A stretch of 64,000 nt of DNA from Cognatazoarcus halotolerans (lineage in GTDB: Bacteria > Pseudomonadota > Gammaproteobacteria > Burkholderiales > Rhodocyclaceae). Shown in pieces: positions 35,854-45,064 of the stretch (position 1 is its first letter; every line of letters begins with the position of its first letter). Where the stretch lies: the NCBI RefSeq assembly GCF_009800965.1, contig NZ_WUAF01000006.1, forward strand, positions 62,001-126,000, in the 5' to 3' direction. The notes beneath the pieces were generated by a model, which was not told the DNA's origin, made no database searches, and worked only from the letters and a program-made list of their open reading frames with translations. A program made the position numbers and the translations under genes.

Positions 35854-38475
35854 ATGAAAAGCGCCGAAATCCGCGAAAAATTCCTCAAATTCTTTGAGTC
35901 CAAGGGCCATCAGATCGTTGCATCTAGCTCTCTGGTGCCGCACGAGGATCCGACCCTGTTGTTTACCAACGCGGGCATGAACCAGTTCAAGGACGTCTTC
36001 CTTGGCTTCGACAAGCGTACCTACAGCCGCGCGACGACCTCCCAGAAGTGCGTACGCGCGGGCGGAAAACACAATGATCTCGAGAACGTCGGCTACACCG
36101 CGCGACATCACACTTTCTTCGAGATGCTGGGCAATTTCAGCTTCGGAGACTATTTCAAGCATGACGCCATCGCCTACGCCTGGGAGCTGCTGACCGAGGT
36201 TTTCAAGCTGCCCAAGGACAAGCTGTGGGTGACGGTCTACGCCGAGGACGACGAGGCCTACGACATCTGGACCAAGACCGTTGGCGTGCCGGCCGAGCGG
36301 GTGATCCGCATCGGTGACAACAAGGGCGCGCGTTACGCCTCCGACAACTTCTGGATGATGGGCGACACCGGCCCCTGTGGCCCGTGCACCGAGATCTTCT
36401 ACGATCACGGCGCCGACATCTGGGGTGGTCCCCCGGGCTCGCCCGAGGAAGACGGTGACCGCTACATCGAGATCTGGAACAACGTGTTCATGCAGTTCAA
36501 CCGGGACGAGGCCGGCGTCATGCACCCGCTGCCCAAGCCCTCGGTCGATACGGGCATGGGCCTGGAGCGTATCTCGGCCGTGCTGCAGCACGTGCACAGC
36601 AACTACGAGATCGACCTGTTCCAGAACCTGATCGCGGCCGCCGCGCGTGAAACCCGCTGTGCCGATCTGACCAGCCCCAGCCTCAAGGTGCTGGCCGACC
36701 ATATCCGTGCCTGTTCTTTCCTGCTGGCTGATGGTGTCATCCCAGGCAACGAAGGCCGCGGCTACGTATTGCGCCGCATCATCCGCCGCGCCATCCGCCA
36801 CGGCTACAAGCTCGGCGCCCGCGCTGCCTTCTTCCACAAGCTGGTGCCGGACCTGGTGGTCGAGATGGGCGCCGCCTACCCGGAACTGACGGCGGCCCAG
36901 GTCAAGGTGATGGAGATCCTCAAGCAGGAAGAGGATCGCTTCTTCGCCACCATCGAGAACGGCATGGCCATCCTCGAGGCCGAACTTACGGCCATGAAGG
37001 CAGCCGGCAAGACCGTATTCGACGGCGAGACCGCATTCAAGCTGCACGACACCTACGGTTTTCCGCTCGACCTGACTGCCGACGTGTGTCGCGAACGCGA
37101 GGTGACCGTCGATGCCGCTGCCTTCGACGCTGCGATGGCGCGCCAGAAGGAGCAGGCACGTGCTGCAGGCAAGTTCAAGATGGCCGCCAACCTGGAATAC
37201 GAAGGTCCGGCCACCGCCTTCCAAGGCTACGATACGCTGGAAGCTGCCGGCAATGTGCTGGCCCTCTACAAGGATGGCGCGTCGGTCAATGAACTGAACG
37301 AGGGGGAGATGGGCGTGGTGGTGCTCGACAACACCCCATTCTACGCGGAATCCGGCGGCCAGGTGGGCGATCGTGGCGAACTGCGCTCCAGCCACGGCAT
37401 CTTTGCCGTGGAGGACACGCAAAAGATTCAGGCCGCTGTGTTCGGCCATCATGGCGTGGTGAAGACCGGCAAGCTCACCGTGGGCAATGGCGTCACCGCG
37501 CGTGTGGATACGGCTGCCCGTGCCGCCACGGCGCGCAACCACTCGGTCACCCACATCATGCACAAGGCCCTGCGGGAAGTGCTCGGAGCCCACGTGCAGC
37601 AGAAGGGGTCGCTGGTCGATCCCGACAAGACGCGTTTTGACTTCGCTCACACCCAGCCGATGACACGAGCCGAAATTCGTGAGGTGGAGCGCCGTGTCAA
37701 CGCCGAGCTTCTCGCCAATACCGCGACCTCGGCGGAGGTGATGCCGCTCGAGGCTGCCCAGCAATCCGGCGCGATGATGCTATTCGGGGAAAAGTACGCT
37801 GACGAGGTGAGGGTACTGTCGATTGGTAGTTCCAAGGAGCTGTGCGGCGGTACCCATGTTGCCCGAACTGGCGATATCGGCCTCTTCCGGATAACCACCG
37901 AGGGCGGCGTGGCCGCAGGCGTCCGCCGGATCGAAGCGGTGACGGGCGGGAATGCGCTGACGTTGGTGCAGCACCAGGAGGATCTGCTCGATGCGATCAC
38001 TGGAACCCTCAAGGCCCAGCCCAACGAGTTGCTTGCCCGTGTGAGCCAGGTAGTCGACAACGTCCGCGCGCTCGAGAAGGAAATTTCGCGTCTCAAGAGC
38101 AAGCTGGCATCCAGCCAAGGAGACGATCTCGCCGCTCAGGCGGTCGAGATCAAGGGTGCGAAGGTACTGGCGGCAATGCTTGATGGCGCCGATGTTCCGA
38201 CCTTGCGTGAAACGATCGACAAGCTCAAGGACAAGCTTGGCTCCGCGGTCGTCCTGCTCTCGTCGGTCAGTGAAGGAAAGGTGAGCCTGATTGCGGGGGT
38301 CACAGCAGACCTGACGGCCCGGACCAAGGCGGGTGAACTCGTGAATTTCGTTGCCCAGCAGGTCGGTGGCAAGGGCGGTGGCCGACCGGACATGGCCCAG
38401 GCGGGGGGGACACAACCTGAGAATCTGCCGACGGCGCTGGCCAGCGTGGCCGGCTGGGTCGAGGGCAAACTCTGA
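35854..38475 (+). CDS. alaS: Alanyl-tRNA synthetase
   Basis: 873 residues from ATG 35854 ([20 protein letters not shown]). Class II motifs: [16 protein letters not shown], then motif 2 region and [12 protein letters not shown] (motif 3). The editing domain has the HxxxH pair in [18 protein letters not shown] and the [18 protein letters not shown] Cys/His site. The C-terminal DHHA1 domain includes [14 protein letters not shown]. Charges tRNA-Ala in the cytoplasm. Complete and of normal length. The middle of the gene uses strongly C-ending codons, while the last third (from about 37.6 kb) looks like the neighbouring genes. Confidence 0.98.
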   Translation: MKSAEIREKFLKFFESKGHQIVASSSLVPHEDPTLLFTNAGMNQFKDVFLGFDKRTYSRATTSQKCVRAGGKHNDLENVGYTARHHTFFEMLGNFSFGDYFKHDAIAYAWELLTEVFKLPKDKLWVTVYAEDDEAYDIWTKTVGVPAERVIRIGDNKGARYASDNFWMMGDTGPCGPCTEIFYDHGADIWGGPPGSPEEDGDRYIEIWNNVFMQFNRDEAGVMHPLPKPSVDTGMGLERISAVLQHVHSNYEIDLFQNLIAAAARETRCADLTSPSLKVLADHIRACSFLLADGVIPGNEGRGYVLRRIIRRAIRHGYKLGARAAFFHKLVPDLVVEMGAAYPELTAAQVKVMEILKQEEDRFFATIENGMAILEAELTAMKAAGKTVFDGETAFKLHDTYGFPLDLTADVCREREVTVDAAAFDAAMARQKEQARAAGKFKMAANLEYEGPATAFQGYDTLEAAGNVLALYKDGASVNELNEGEMGVVVLDNTPFYAESGGQVGDRGELRSSHGIFAVEDTQKIQAAVFGHHGVVKTGKLTVGNGVTARVDTAARAATARNHSVTHIMHKALREVLGAHVQQKGSLVDPDKTRFDFAHTQPMTRAEIREVERRVNAELLANTATSAEVMPLEAAQQSGAMMLFGEKYADEVRVLSIGSSKELCGGTHVARTGDIGLFRITTEGGVAAGVRRIEAVTGGNALTLVQHQEDLLDAITGTLKAQPNELLARVSQVVDNVRALEKEISRLKSKLASSQGDDLAAQAVEIKGAKVLAAMLDGADVPTLRETIDKLKDKLGSAVVLLSSVSEGKVSLIAGVTADLTARTKAGELVNFVAQQVGGKGGGRPDMAQAGGTQPENLPTALASVAGWVEGKL

Positions 38476-38771
38476 TGCGCCACACGGTCGCCGCAGCGAG
38501 CCTCGTGCTCGCGAGCATGGCCGCAATGGGCGGCGAGGGCTCGGTGATCGATGCCACGACAGCGGACGGCCACGCCGTTCGTCTGCTGCCCAATGGTCGC
38601 TGGGAATACCGCGACGCGGAGCGGCAGGCGGAGGCCGCGCGTGTTGCCGAGACCTATCCGGAGAATCATCTGCGACCCAAGGATGCACAGGGCGGCTGGT
38701 TTGGTACCCGCTACATCATGCCGGGCGACCCTGACTACAACCGCGGTTCGCTAAATCCGAAAACGCGTTGA
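38475..38771 (+). CDS. Small secreted hypothetical protein
   Basis: 98 residues; its ATG overlaps the last base of the alaS stop. Residues 1-19 are a signal peptide ([19 protein letters not shown]). The mature part begins SVIDATTADGHAVRLLPNGRWEY, similar in style to small proteins in which a short beta hairpin ends in NGRWEY. A second half, GGWFGTRYIMPGDPDYNRG, follows. It is probably periplasmic. No function known; likely co-transcribed with alaS. Confidence 0.75.
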   Translation: MRHTVAAASLVLASMAAMGGEGSVIDATTADGHAVRLLPNGRWEYRDAERQAEAARVAETYPENHLRPKDAQGGWFGTRYIMPGDPDYNRGSLNPKTR

Positions 38772-38848
38772 ATGCGGTGAGGCCGGCGCGGCGTGCCGGC
38801 CTCACCGCAAGGCCACCGGTTTCGGATCGGGGCCGGTGGCGCTGTGGA

Positions 38849-39835
38849 TTAGGGCTGCTTTTTTGGCTTCGGGCCCTCGCCCGGTGCGTTTGTCATCGAC
38901 TCGATCTGGTCGAGCGTTTTCTGGGCTTCCTGCCGCCACCGGTCGCCAAGCGCCAACGCCTGTCTTGCCGTTCTGCGTGCGGCTGCGATGTGGCCCTGTT
39001 TGGCGAGAATGAACGCGAGGTTGTTGAGTATCGCACCGTCTTCCGGATGGGTTTTCGACGCGGCTTCGAAGGCCTGACGGGCGCCGTCGAGGTCTCCCGA
39101 TTCGTAGGCGGCGTTGCCAAGGCCGATGGCCAGAGGCAGATTGTCCGGCCAGCGTTGCAAAGCGGCGTAGTAGGCACTGCGCGCATTGGCGGTGGTGGCG
39201 AGACGTGCGAACGCGAGGGTGGCGTCCTGAGTCGCCTGTTCGTCGGCGCTGACCGCCAGTTTCCCCGGCGGCAAAGCGACGAAAGCCCATCGGTCGCTAC
39301 GGTTCCATGTATGCATGAAGGTGTTGAGGCTCATCACCTGCCGAGCGGTCGTACCCGAGCGGAGCACGATCTCGCCGCGGTCGAGATCGTAGCCGATTGC
39401 CACCGCGTAATGCCAGGACGGGATCCAGGAGAGACCCAGATTGAGCAGCACCAGTACAGGATTGCCGGCTGCCAGTTCTGCGAGCAGGGCGTCGATTCGA
39501 TCGGGAAGCACGAAGGCCACGGCACCGTTGCGTCTGGCAGCGGCCAGCATCTCGATCTGGAAGCTGCCCTTGCGTGCAGGAACGTAGACCTCGTCGACGA
39601 GCTTGTCCGGGGCGGCCTCGATGCCGATGGCGCCCAGGGAGGTGGCCAGCGCAGCGGGGCCGCACTGATATTTTTCCTGTGGGTAGAACGGCGTAGCAGC
39701 CAGCTCGACCTGACGCTCAACGGAGCTCGATTCGAGCGCGGGTCGCAGACCCGTGGCGGCACAGCCGCCAAGTGCGACGACTGCAACCGCAAGCAGCCAG
39801 TTGCGCAGCCGTCGCCGGAGTTGCTGCGGCCTCAA
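38849..39835 (-). CDS. PA2778-family C39-like cysteine peptidase lipoprotein with TPR repeats
   Basis: 328 residues. The lipobox LGGC places the lipidated Cys at about residue 25. A papain-like C39 domain follows: the catalytic Cys is in YQCGPAALATSLG and His in SWHYAVAIGYD. The C-terminal third has tetratricopeptide repeats (ALQRWPDNLPLAIGLGNAAY and AFEAASKTHPEDGAILNNLA). This architecture matches Pseudomonas PA2778. The start overlaps the PA2779-like gene by 4 bp. The substrate is unknown; bacteriocin-type leader cleavage is not suggested because there is no ABC exporter nearby. Confidence 0.88.
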   Translation of the reverse strand: MRPQQLRRRLRNWLLAVAVVALGGCAATGLRPALESSSVERQVELAATPFYPQEKYQCGPAALATSLGAIGIEAAPDKLVDEVYVPARKGSFQIEMLAAARRNGAVAFVLPDRIDALLAELAAGNPVLVLLNLGLSWIPSWHYAVAIGYDLDRGEIVLRSGTTARQVMSLNTFMHTWNRSDRWAFVALPPGKLAVSADEQATQDATLAFARLATTANARSAYYAALQRWPDNLPLAIGLGNAAYESGDLDGARQAFEAASKTHPEDGAILNNLAFILAKQGHIAAARRTARQALALGDRWRQEAQKTLDQIESMTNAPGEGPKPKKQP

Positions 39836-40227
39836 CGGACCGAGCGGGTGAACGGGAAGATCTTCGTGAAACCGAGGATGTCGGTCAGCAGCAGGACAAA
39901 GAACACCAGCAGGATCGCGCCGAGGACATCACCACCAGCCGGCGCGGAATCCATGTTGGCCGCCAGCTTTTGTGCATCCTCCGCGCTCAGCGACGCGGCC
40001 CGCTCTGCAGCGAGTGCAGGATCAACACCCTGGCGTACGAGCTCCGCCTGCACATCGGGCCTGGCGAGAAGCTCCTGGAGGCGCGCATGGGCATCCCGGG
40101 ACGCCGGTTGTTCGACCTGAGCGCGAGCAACGTCTTCGGCGCCCACGAGCGCGGCCGAGGCGCTCTGCGCGAAGCCGGTGATTGCGATACTGAAGGCAAT
40201 GTAGAGATGAGCCGTCCGCTTGAGCAT
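39832..40227 (-). CDS. PA2779-family membrane protein
   Basis: 131 residues with GGGAGA upstream of ATG 40227. A signal peptide (to about residue 25) is followed by a charged, Ala-rich helical region with EELLARPDVQAELVRQGVDP-like repeats of Ala and Glu (residues 45-90, written here only as a pattern). One transmembrane helix (GAILLVFFVLLLTDILGF) and a short basic tail end it. It matches the PA2779 group found beside PA2778. The two genes overlap by 4 bp and are probably one functional unit at the cell envelope. Confidence 0.85.
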   Translation of the reverse strand: MLKRTAHLYIAFSIAITGFAQSASAALVGAEDVARAQVEQPASRDAHARLQELLARPDVQAELVRQGVDPALAAERAASLSAEDAQKLAANMDSAPAGGDVLGAILLVFFVLLLTDILGFTKIFPFTRSVR

Positions 40228-40403
40228 GATGTTGATCTCCCTGACTGAGTTGTTCGCTGAGTGTTTGCGTTGGGTGGGCTAGCGCGTAGATCATAGCGAT
40301 CGGCGAGCCGGGCGTCACGGCAGATTGGTAACAGCAGATGTTCGAGGCAATGCCGGACAGCGATCACTTTGCGGGCAATCGTTCTTCACGACCGTGCCGG
40401 TGC

Positions 40404-41795
40404 TCAGAAAGGCAGTGAAATCCCCGGCCAGATACCTTCGATTGCATGCCGGAAATCCGCCTTGATGCGCTCGATCCCCTCCTCGGTATCGGCCTCGAAG
40501 CGCAATACCACGACGGGCGTGGTGTTCGAGGGGCGGGCGAGCCCAAAGCCGTCGGCGTATTCGACGCGCACGCCGTCGAGCGTGAGAATGTTCTGGGCGC
40601 CGTCGAAGCGGGCCTCGGCCTTGAGCTTGTTTACCAGCGCGAACGGTTCCCCTTCGTTCATCTTGATATTGAGTTCCGGTGTGCTGATGGCGTTCGGCAG
40701 CGCCCTCAGCACTGCACTCGGATCGGCGCTGCGAGAGAGGATCTCCAGCAGCCGCGCGGCCGTGTAGAGGCCATCGTCGAAGCCGTACCAGCGCTCCTTG
40801 AAGAACACATGACCGCTCATTTCCCCGGCCAGGGGGGCGCCGGTTTCCTTGAGCTTGGCCTTTACCAACGCGTGACCGGTATTCCACATCAGCGGTTCGC
40901 CGCCGCGTTCGCGGATCCAGCCGGCGAGGTTGCGGGTGCACTTCACGTCGTAGATGATCTGCCCACCCGGGACGCGCGAGAGTACGTCCTCGGCGAAGAG
41001 CATGAGCTGACGATCAGGGTAGATGATTTCCCCATCCTTGGTTACGACGCCGAGCCGGTCGCCATCGCCATCGAAGGCGAGACCGATCTCGGCGTCGGTT
41101 TCCCTGAGTGCGCGAATGACGTCCTCGAGATTTTCCGGTTTCGACGGGTCCGGGTGATGATTGGGGAAGTTGCCGTCGACTTCGCAGAACAGCTCGACAA
41201 GCTCGCAACCGAGCTTGCGGAACAGTTCGGGAGCGACGGCTCCGGCAACCCCATTGCCGCAATCGATGACCACTTTCATTGGCCGGGTCAGTTTGACGTC
41301 CGAGACGACTCGCTCGATGTAGGCCGGAACGACGTCGGCGCTGCTGAGTGCGCCGCTGCCGAATGCGAAATCGTCTTCAGCGATGCGGCGACGCAGGTCC
41401 TGAATCATCGTTCCGTAGAGCGTCTCGCCGCCAAGTACCATTTTCAGACCGTTGTAGTCTGGTGGGTTATGGCTGCCGGTGACCGACACGCAGGAGTCCG
41501 CGCCAAGCTGATATGCGGCGAAATAGGTGAGCGGTGTCGGAACGCAACCGATGTCGATCACGTCGACACCTGCCGCACGGATTCCGTCGGCCAACGCACC
41601 TGCAAGCGCCGGCCCTGAGAGGCGTCCGTCGCGGCCAACCGCGATGCATTGCTGCCGGCGGGCACGTGCTTCGGAGCCGAGGGCATGGCCGATTGCCCTT
41701 GCGGCGGTCGGGGTTAGAACCGTGTCCACGATGCCGCGTATGTCGTAGGCCTTGAAGATCTCGGGTGCGGGAAGAGGGTATCTGGGCTGGCTCAT
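40404..41795 (-). CDS. Phosphomannomutase/phosphoglucomutase (AlgC/ManB type)
   Basis: 463 residues. The active-site phosphoserine is in SVTGSHNPPDYNGLK, the magnesium loop in DGDGDRLGVV, the sugar-binding loop in GEMSGHVFFKERW and the phosphate-binding loop near RPSNTTPVVVLRFE. Interconverts hexose 6- and 1-phosphates for LPS or exopolysaccharide. It is a single minus-strand gene, 30 bp before a YheT-like hydrolase. AlgC-like dual specificity is inferred from length and loops. Confidence 0.95.
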   Translation of the reverse strand: MSQPRYPLPAPEIFKAYDIRGIVDTVLTPTAARAIGHALGSEARARRQQCIAVGRDGRLSGPALAGALADGIRAAGVDVIDIGCVPTPLTYFAAYQLGADSCVSVTGSHNPPDYNGLKMVLGGETLYGTMIQDLRRRIAEDDFAFGSGALSSADVVPAYIERVVSDVKLTRPMKVVIDCGNGVAGAVAPELFRKLGCELVELFCEVDGNFPNHHPDPSKPENLEDVIRALRETDAEIGLAFDGDGDRLGVVTKDGEIIYPDRQLMLFAEDVLSRVPGGQIIYDVKCTRNLAGWIRERGGEPLMWNTGHALVKAKLKETGAPLAGEMSGHVFFKERWYGFDDGLYTAARLLEILSRSADPSAVLRALPNAISTPELNIKMNEGEPFALVNKLKAEARFDGAQNILTLDGVRVEYADGFGLARPSNTTPVVVLRFEADTEEGIERIKADFRHAIEGIWPGISLPF

Positions 41796-41825
41796 GGGAT
41801 TTCCGTCAGGTTCGGGCAGGAGGCA

Positions 41826-42881
41826 TTATTGCAAAGCAGCATCGACTTGTCTCGCCGCGGTTACGATGGCTGGGTGTGGCACCTGGCTGCCCGTCAGCTG
41901 AAAGTGGGCAAGTACTCGACGGGGCAGCCATTGCAGGTGGCCAGGCCAGCGGCCGTCCAGGAAGCCGACGTGGCCGCCCGAAACCGGTGTTTCGAAGCGG
42001 ACGGCGGGGGACAGTTCGGAGATCTCGGGGAGGGCCGGAATTGGCACGAACGGGTCGTTGCGAGCGTTGATCAGGAGCGTCGGTACGGTGATATGCCGTA
42101 ACCAGGGCCTGCTCGATGCACGCGTCCAGTAATCGTCGGCACTGTGAAATCCGTGCAACGGCGCCGTGTAGGCATCGTCGAATTCATGCAGCGTTCTTGC
42201 CTGTCGCACCGCATCCAGGTCGCACGGGCCACCGATGCTGCCCAGTTTGTGCAGTGCCTTGCGCTTCAATGTTGCGAGGAAGTTGAGGGTGTAGATCCGG
42301 TTGAATCCCGCGCCGAGTGCGTGGCCGGATATGTTGAGATCGAGTGGTGGGCAGACGGCCGCCGCGGCGTCGATCAGCCCGGTCGCCCCTAAGCTCTGCT
42401 CACCGAGCCACTTGAGCAGCGCGTTGCCACCCAGAGATACCCCGACCGCATAGCGGGGAATGTCCGCATGAATGGCCGCGATGCGGCGCAGAATCCAGTC
42501 GACTTCGTCACTGTCGCCGGAATGATAGGCACGCTCAAGACGATTGGGTTCGCCGGAACAGCCGCGGAAATGCGGTACCACGCCGTTCCAGCCGATCCGG
42601 GATAGTTCGCGCATCAATGCTCGCGCATAGTGCGAGCGACTTGAGCCCTCGAGGCCGTGAAACAGCACGACGAGCGGTGCTCCCGGCCGATCTGTCAGCC
42701 AATCAAGATCGATGAAATCCCCGTCGGGCGTTTCCCACCGCTCTCTCCGATAACTGGGTGCCGGGCCCTTGCGCGCGAGCGGGAAAATCGTCTGGAGATG
42801 TGCTCCGGGGAGCCAGGGCGGTGCCTGATAGGGCGCAGTGCCGTTGTTCTTGTCAGTGAAGCGTATGTCGGGCTTCGTCAT
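41826..42881 (-). CDS. YheT-like alpha/beta hydrolase
   Basis: 351 residues. PPWLPGAHLQTIFPLA is the typical N terminus of this group, and the nucleophile elbow is GVSLGGNALLKWLGE (G-x-S-x-G). HGLEGSSRSHYARALM is the oxyanion region, and a C-terminal His in SGGHVGFLDG completes the triad. Cytoplasmic; substrates of YheT are unknown. Its start overlaps the NTF2-like gene upstream by 29 bp. Confidence 0.92.
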   Translation of the reverse strand: MTKPDIRFTDKNNGTAPYQAPPWLPGAHLQTIFPLARKGPAPSYRRERWETPDGDFIDLDWLTDRPGAPLVVLFHGLEGSSRSHYARALMRELSRIGWNGVVPHFRGCSGEPNRLERAYHSGDSDEVDWILRRIAAIHADIPRYAVGVSLGGNALLKWLGEQSLGATGLIDAAAAVCPPLDLNISGHALGAGFNRIYTLNFLATLKRKALHKLGSIGGPCDLDAVRQARTLHEFDDAYTAPLHGFHSADDYWTRASSRPWLRHITVPTLLINARNDPFVPIPALPEISELSPAVRFETPVSGGHVGFLDGRWPGHLQWLPRRVLAHFQLTGSQVPHPAIVTAARQVDAALQ

Positions 42882-43287
42882 GCGTGGGGTGTTCCTCTGC
42901 CGGCAGGGGCGAGGCGTGATGCAGCACCATTCTCCAGCCCTGAGGACCCCGAATGTAGATGTTCGTGGCGAGGACTGGTGTCGGACGGTGGCTGGAAATT
43001 CCTTCCATGCTGATCTCTTCGATCAGGCTACGAACGATGAACATCGGGCTTTCCTGAACGAGAAGTTCGGACAGCTTTATCCGCAGCCGCGGGCCGCCGG
43101 CAAAGAGCTGCTGCCACGCATCACGAATTGCCGGCATGCCGTGCAGGCGGGGGCCGCCCGGATGGATGCAGACAGGTTCGTCATCCTCGGACCATACGGC
43201 CATCATTGCATCGAGATCGGCGCGGGCGAGTGCATCATAGAAGGCGGTCTCGACTTCTTCGGCGGAAGAGAAGAAGGGCGTACTCAT
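42853..43287 (-). CDS. SnoaL/NTF2-like domain protein (DUF4440 type)
   Basis: 144 residues from ATG 43287. The sequence AEEVETAFYDALARADLDAM begins a cone-like NTF2 fold, with MAVWSEDDEPVCIHPGGPRL and RMVLHHASPLPAEEH completing the pocket. Many such proteins are small-molecule-binding or isomerase-like. It overlaps the hydrolase start downstream by 29 bp, so the two are probably co-translated. No ligand can be named. Confidence 0.85.
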   Translation of the reverse strand: MSTPFFSSAEEVETAFYDALARADLDAMMAVWSEDDEPVCIHPGGPRLHGMPAIRDAWQQLFAGGPRLRIKLSELLVQESPMFIVRSLIEEISMEGISSHRPTPVLATNIYIRGPQGWRMVLHHASPLPAEEHPTHDEARHTLH

Positions 43288-43303
43288 GGCGATGGATGAT
43301 CCC

Positions 43304-43340
43304 GGAAAAAAATGGCCGGCGCAGACGAAGCACCGGCCAT
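43304..43340 (-). terminator. Intrinsic terminator after the zinc-finger gene
   Basis: On the minus strand ATGGCCGG (43340-43333) pairs with CCGGCCAT (43319-43312) across a 13-base loop and is followed by seven T (43311-43305). It ends the ilvE-zinc-finger unit and separates it from the NTF2-like/hydrolase genes. Confidence 0.85.
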
Positions 43341-43369
43341 CTGTTTGAAGCGACGCGAACGCCGCTGCG

Positions 43370-43570
43370 TCAGTGATGCCCTTTCGGGCGTTCGCCGGTG
43401 AACACGTAGTGTGCGCTGCAGTATGGGCACACCGCTTCACCTTCCTTGAGGACGTCGAGGAAAACCCGCGGGTGGCGCGCCCAGAGCGGGGCTCCGGGTT
43501 GCGGGCAGTGCAGCGGCAGGTCCGCGGCGGAAACCGGGATGGTCTGTTCCTTGGATTGGGTGTCGGTCAT
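43370..43570 (-). CDS. CHCC zinc-finger domain protein (zf-CHCC, NDUFS6-like)
   Basis: 66 residues. The zinc site is HCPQPGAPLWARHPRVFLDV followed by CPYCSAHYVF, the zf-CHCC pattern shared with the NDUFS6 subunit of complex I. Small bacterial members of this family lie commonly beside ilvE. It starts 11 bp after the ilvE stop and is followed by an intrinsic terminator, so the two form one transcript. Function unknown beyond zinc binding. Confidence 0.92.
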   Translation of the reverse strand: MTDTQSKEQTIPVSAADLPLHCPQPGAPLWARHPRVFLDVLKEGEAVCPYCSAHYVFTGERPKGHH

Positions 43571-43581
43571 GGCGCGCTCGC

Positions 43582-44502
43582 TCAGATAAAGGAAAGCCAG
43601 TGTTCGTATTCGGGGGCGCGGCCATTGACGATATCGAAGAAGCGCGACTGCAGCTTTTCGGTAATCGGTCCGCGGGTGCCGCTACCGATGACCCGGTTGT
43701 CCAGCTCGCGGATTGGCGTGACTTCTGCTGCCGTGCCGGTGAAGAAGGCTTCGTCGGCGATGTAGATGTCGTCGCGCGTGAGCCGTCGGGGCTGGACTTC
43801 GAGGCCGAATTCACGTGCGACCTGAATGACCGAATCGCGGGTGATGCCGGTCAGTGCCGAGGCGATTTCGGGTTCATAGATCTTGCCGTCCTTGACAACG
43901 AACAGATTCTCCCCCGCCCCCTCGGCAACGAAGCCCTGGGTATCCAGGAGGAGCGCTTCATCATATCCGTCCTGAGTTGCCTCAAGGTTGGCGAGAATGG
44001 AGTTTGCGTAGGTGGTGGCGACCTTCGCCCGCGGCATCGTGACGTTGACGTGATGGCGTGCGAACGAGGAGGTGCGTACGCGGATGCCGTTCTTGAGGCC
44101 GTCTTCGCCGAGATAAGCGCCCCATGGCCAGGCGGCGATCGCCACGTGGACGGTTGAGCCTCGGGTCGAAATGCCCATTTTCTCCGAACCATAGAAAGCG
44201 ATGGGCCGCAGGTAACAGGATTCGAGTTTGTTGGCGCGGACAACCTCGAGTTGCGCTTCCATCAGTTGCTCGATGGAGTAGGGCAGGTTCATGAGGTAGA
44301 TCTTGCCTGAGTTGATCAGTCGCTGGGTGTGTTCACGCAGGCGGAAGATTGCCGTGCCGTTGACGGTGTTGTATGCCCGTACGCCTTCGAAGACCGACAG
44401 CCCATAGTGCAGTGAATGGGTCAGCACATGGGTCGTGGCATCGCGCCACGGCACCATTTTGCCGTCGTACCAGATGAAGCCGTCGCGGTCGGCCATGGAC
44501 AT
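43582..44502 (-). CDS. ilvE: Branched-chain amino acid aminotransferase
   Basis: 306 residues from ATG 44502 (GGAG 8 bp upstream). Class IV PLP fold: LTHSLHYGLSVFEGVRAY, ARHHVNVTMPRAK followed by the PLP lysine region, EAEGAGENLFVVKDGKI-type loop (EGAGENLF), and GTAAEVTPIREL. It transfers the amino group to 2-oxo acids to give Val, Leu and Ile. A second, closely similar gene lies at 60179-61108. This copy is linked to the zinc-finger gene. Confidence 0.96.
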   Translation of the reverse strand: MSMADRDGFIWYDGKMVPWRDATTHVLTHSLHYGLSVFEGVRAYNTVNGTAIFRLREHTQRLINSGKIYLMNLPYSIEQLMEAQLEVVRANKLESCYLRPIAFYGSEKMGISTRGSTVHVAIAAWPWGAYLGEDGLKNGIRVRTSSFARHHVNVTMPRAKVATTYANSILANLEATQDGYDEALLLDTQGFVAEGAGENLFVVKDGKIYEPEIASALTGITRDSVIQVAREFGLEVQPRRLTRDDIYIADEAFFTGTAAEVTPIRELDNRVIGSGTRGPITEKLQSRFFDIVNGRAPEYEHWLSFI

Positions 44503-44606
44503 GTTGGAATCTCCAGCGTTGCGTTTGATCGAGACCGGCAATTCTAGCGGATTTGCCGAATGGCAGAAACGGGCGTGAGCGTGGCGCAACAGTTAGAATG
44601 CCGGGC

Positions 44607-45062
44607 ATGGAAAGAAGCTGGAAACCAAACGTCACGGTGGCCGCGGTTGTGGAGCGGGGTGGTCGTTTCCTGCTGGTCGAAGAAGAGACCGTGGACGGGC
44701 TGCGGTTCAACCAACCGGCCGGGCATCTCGAGCGGGGTGAATCGCTGGTCGAGGCCGTGGTGCGGGAGACGCTGGAAGAGACTGCCCATGGCTTCGTGCC
44801 GAATGCACTGGTCGGCATCTATCAGTGGCCGCGGCCCGACGGCGAAATCACCTACCTGCGGTTCGCCTTTTGTGGCGAGGCCGGAATGTGCGACCCGGCG
44901 CGCAAGCTCGACGACGGTATCGTACGGGCTGTATGGATGAGCTTCGACGAGATCAGCGCGTGTCGCGCGCGCCACCGTAGCCCGTTGGTGTTGCAATGTA
45001 TCGAAGACTTTGTGGCTGGTCGCCGCTACGGACTCGAGTTGCTCCGTCATTATCGGGAATAG
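44607..45062 (+). CDS. NUDIX hydrolase (NudJ-like)
   Basis: 151 residues from ATG 44607; ATG 44598 is possible. The Nudix box is complete: GHLERGESLVEAVVRETLEE has the expected G-x5-E-x7-R-E-x-x-E-E spacing. The start MERSWKPNVTVAAVVERGG and the position before mnmA match NudJ (phosphatase on HMP-PP and nucleoside triphosphates) in other proteobacteria. Cytoplasmic. The next gene starts 2 bp after its stop. Confidence 0.92.
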   Translation: MERSWKPNVTVAAVVERGGRFLLVEEETVDGLRFNQPAGHLERGESLVEAVVRETLEETAHGFVPNALVGIYQWPRPDGEITYLRFAFCGEAGMCDPARKLDDGIVRAVWMSFDEISACRARHRSPLVLQCIEDFVAGRRYGLELLRHYRE

Positions 45063-45064
45063 AG

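Noticed and set aside
35848-37764. 638-residue open frame antisense to alaS
   Set aside because: Shadow of strongly C/G-ending codons in alaS.
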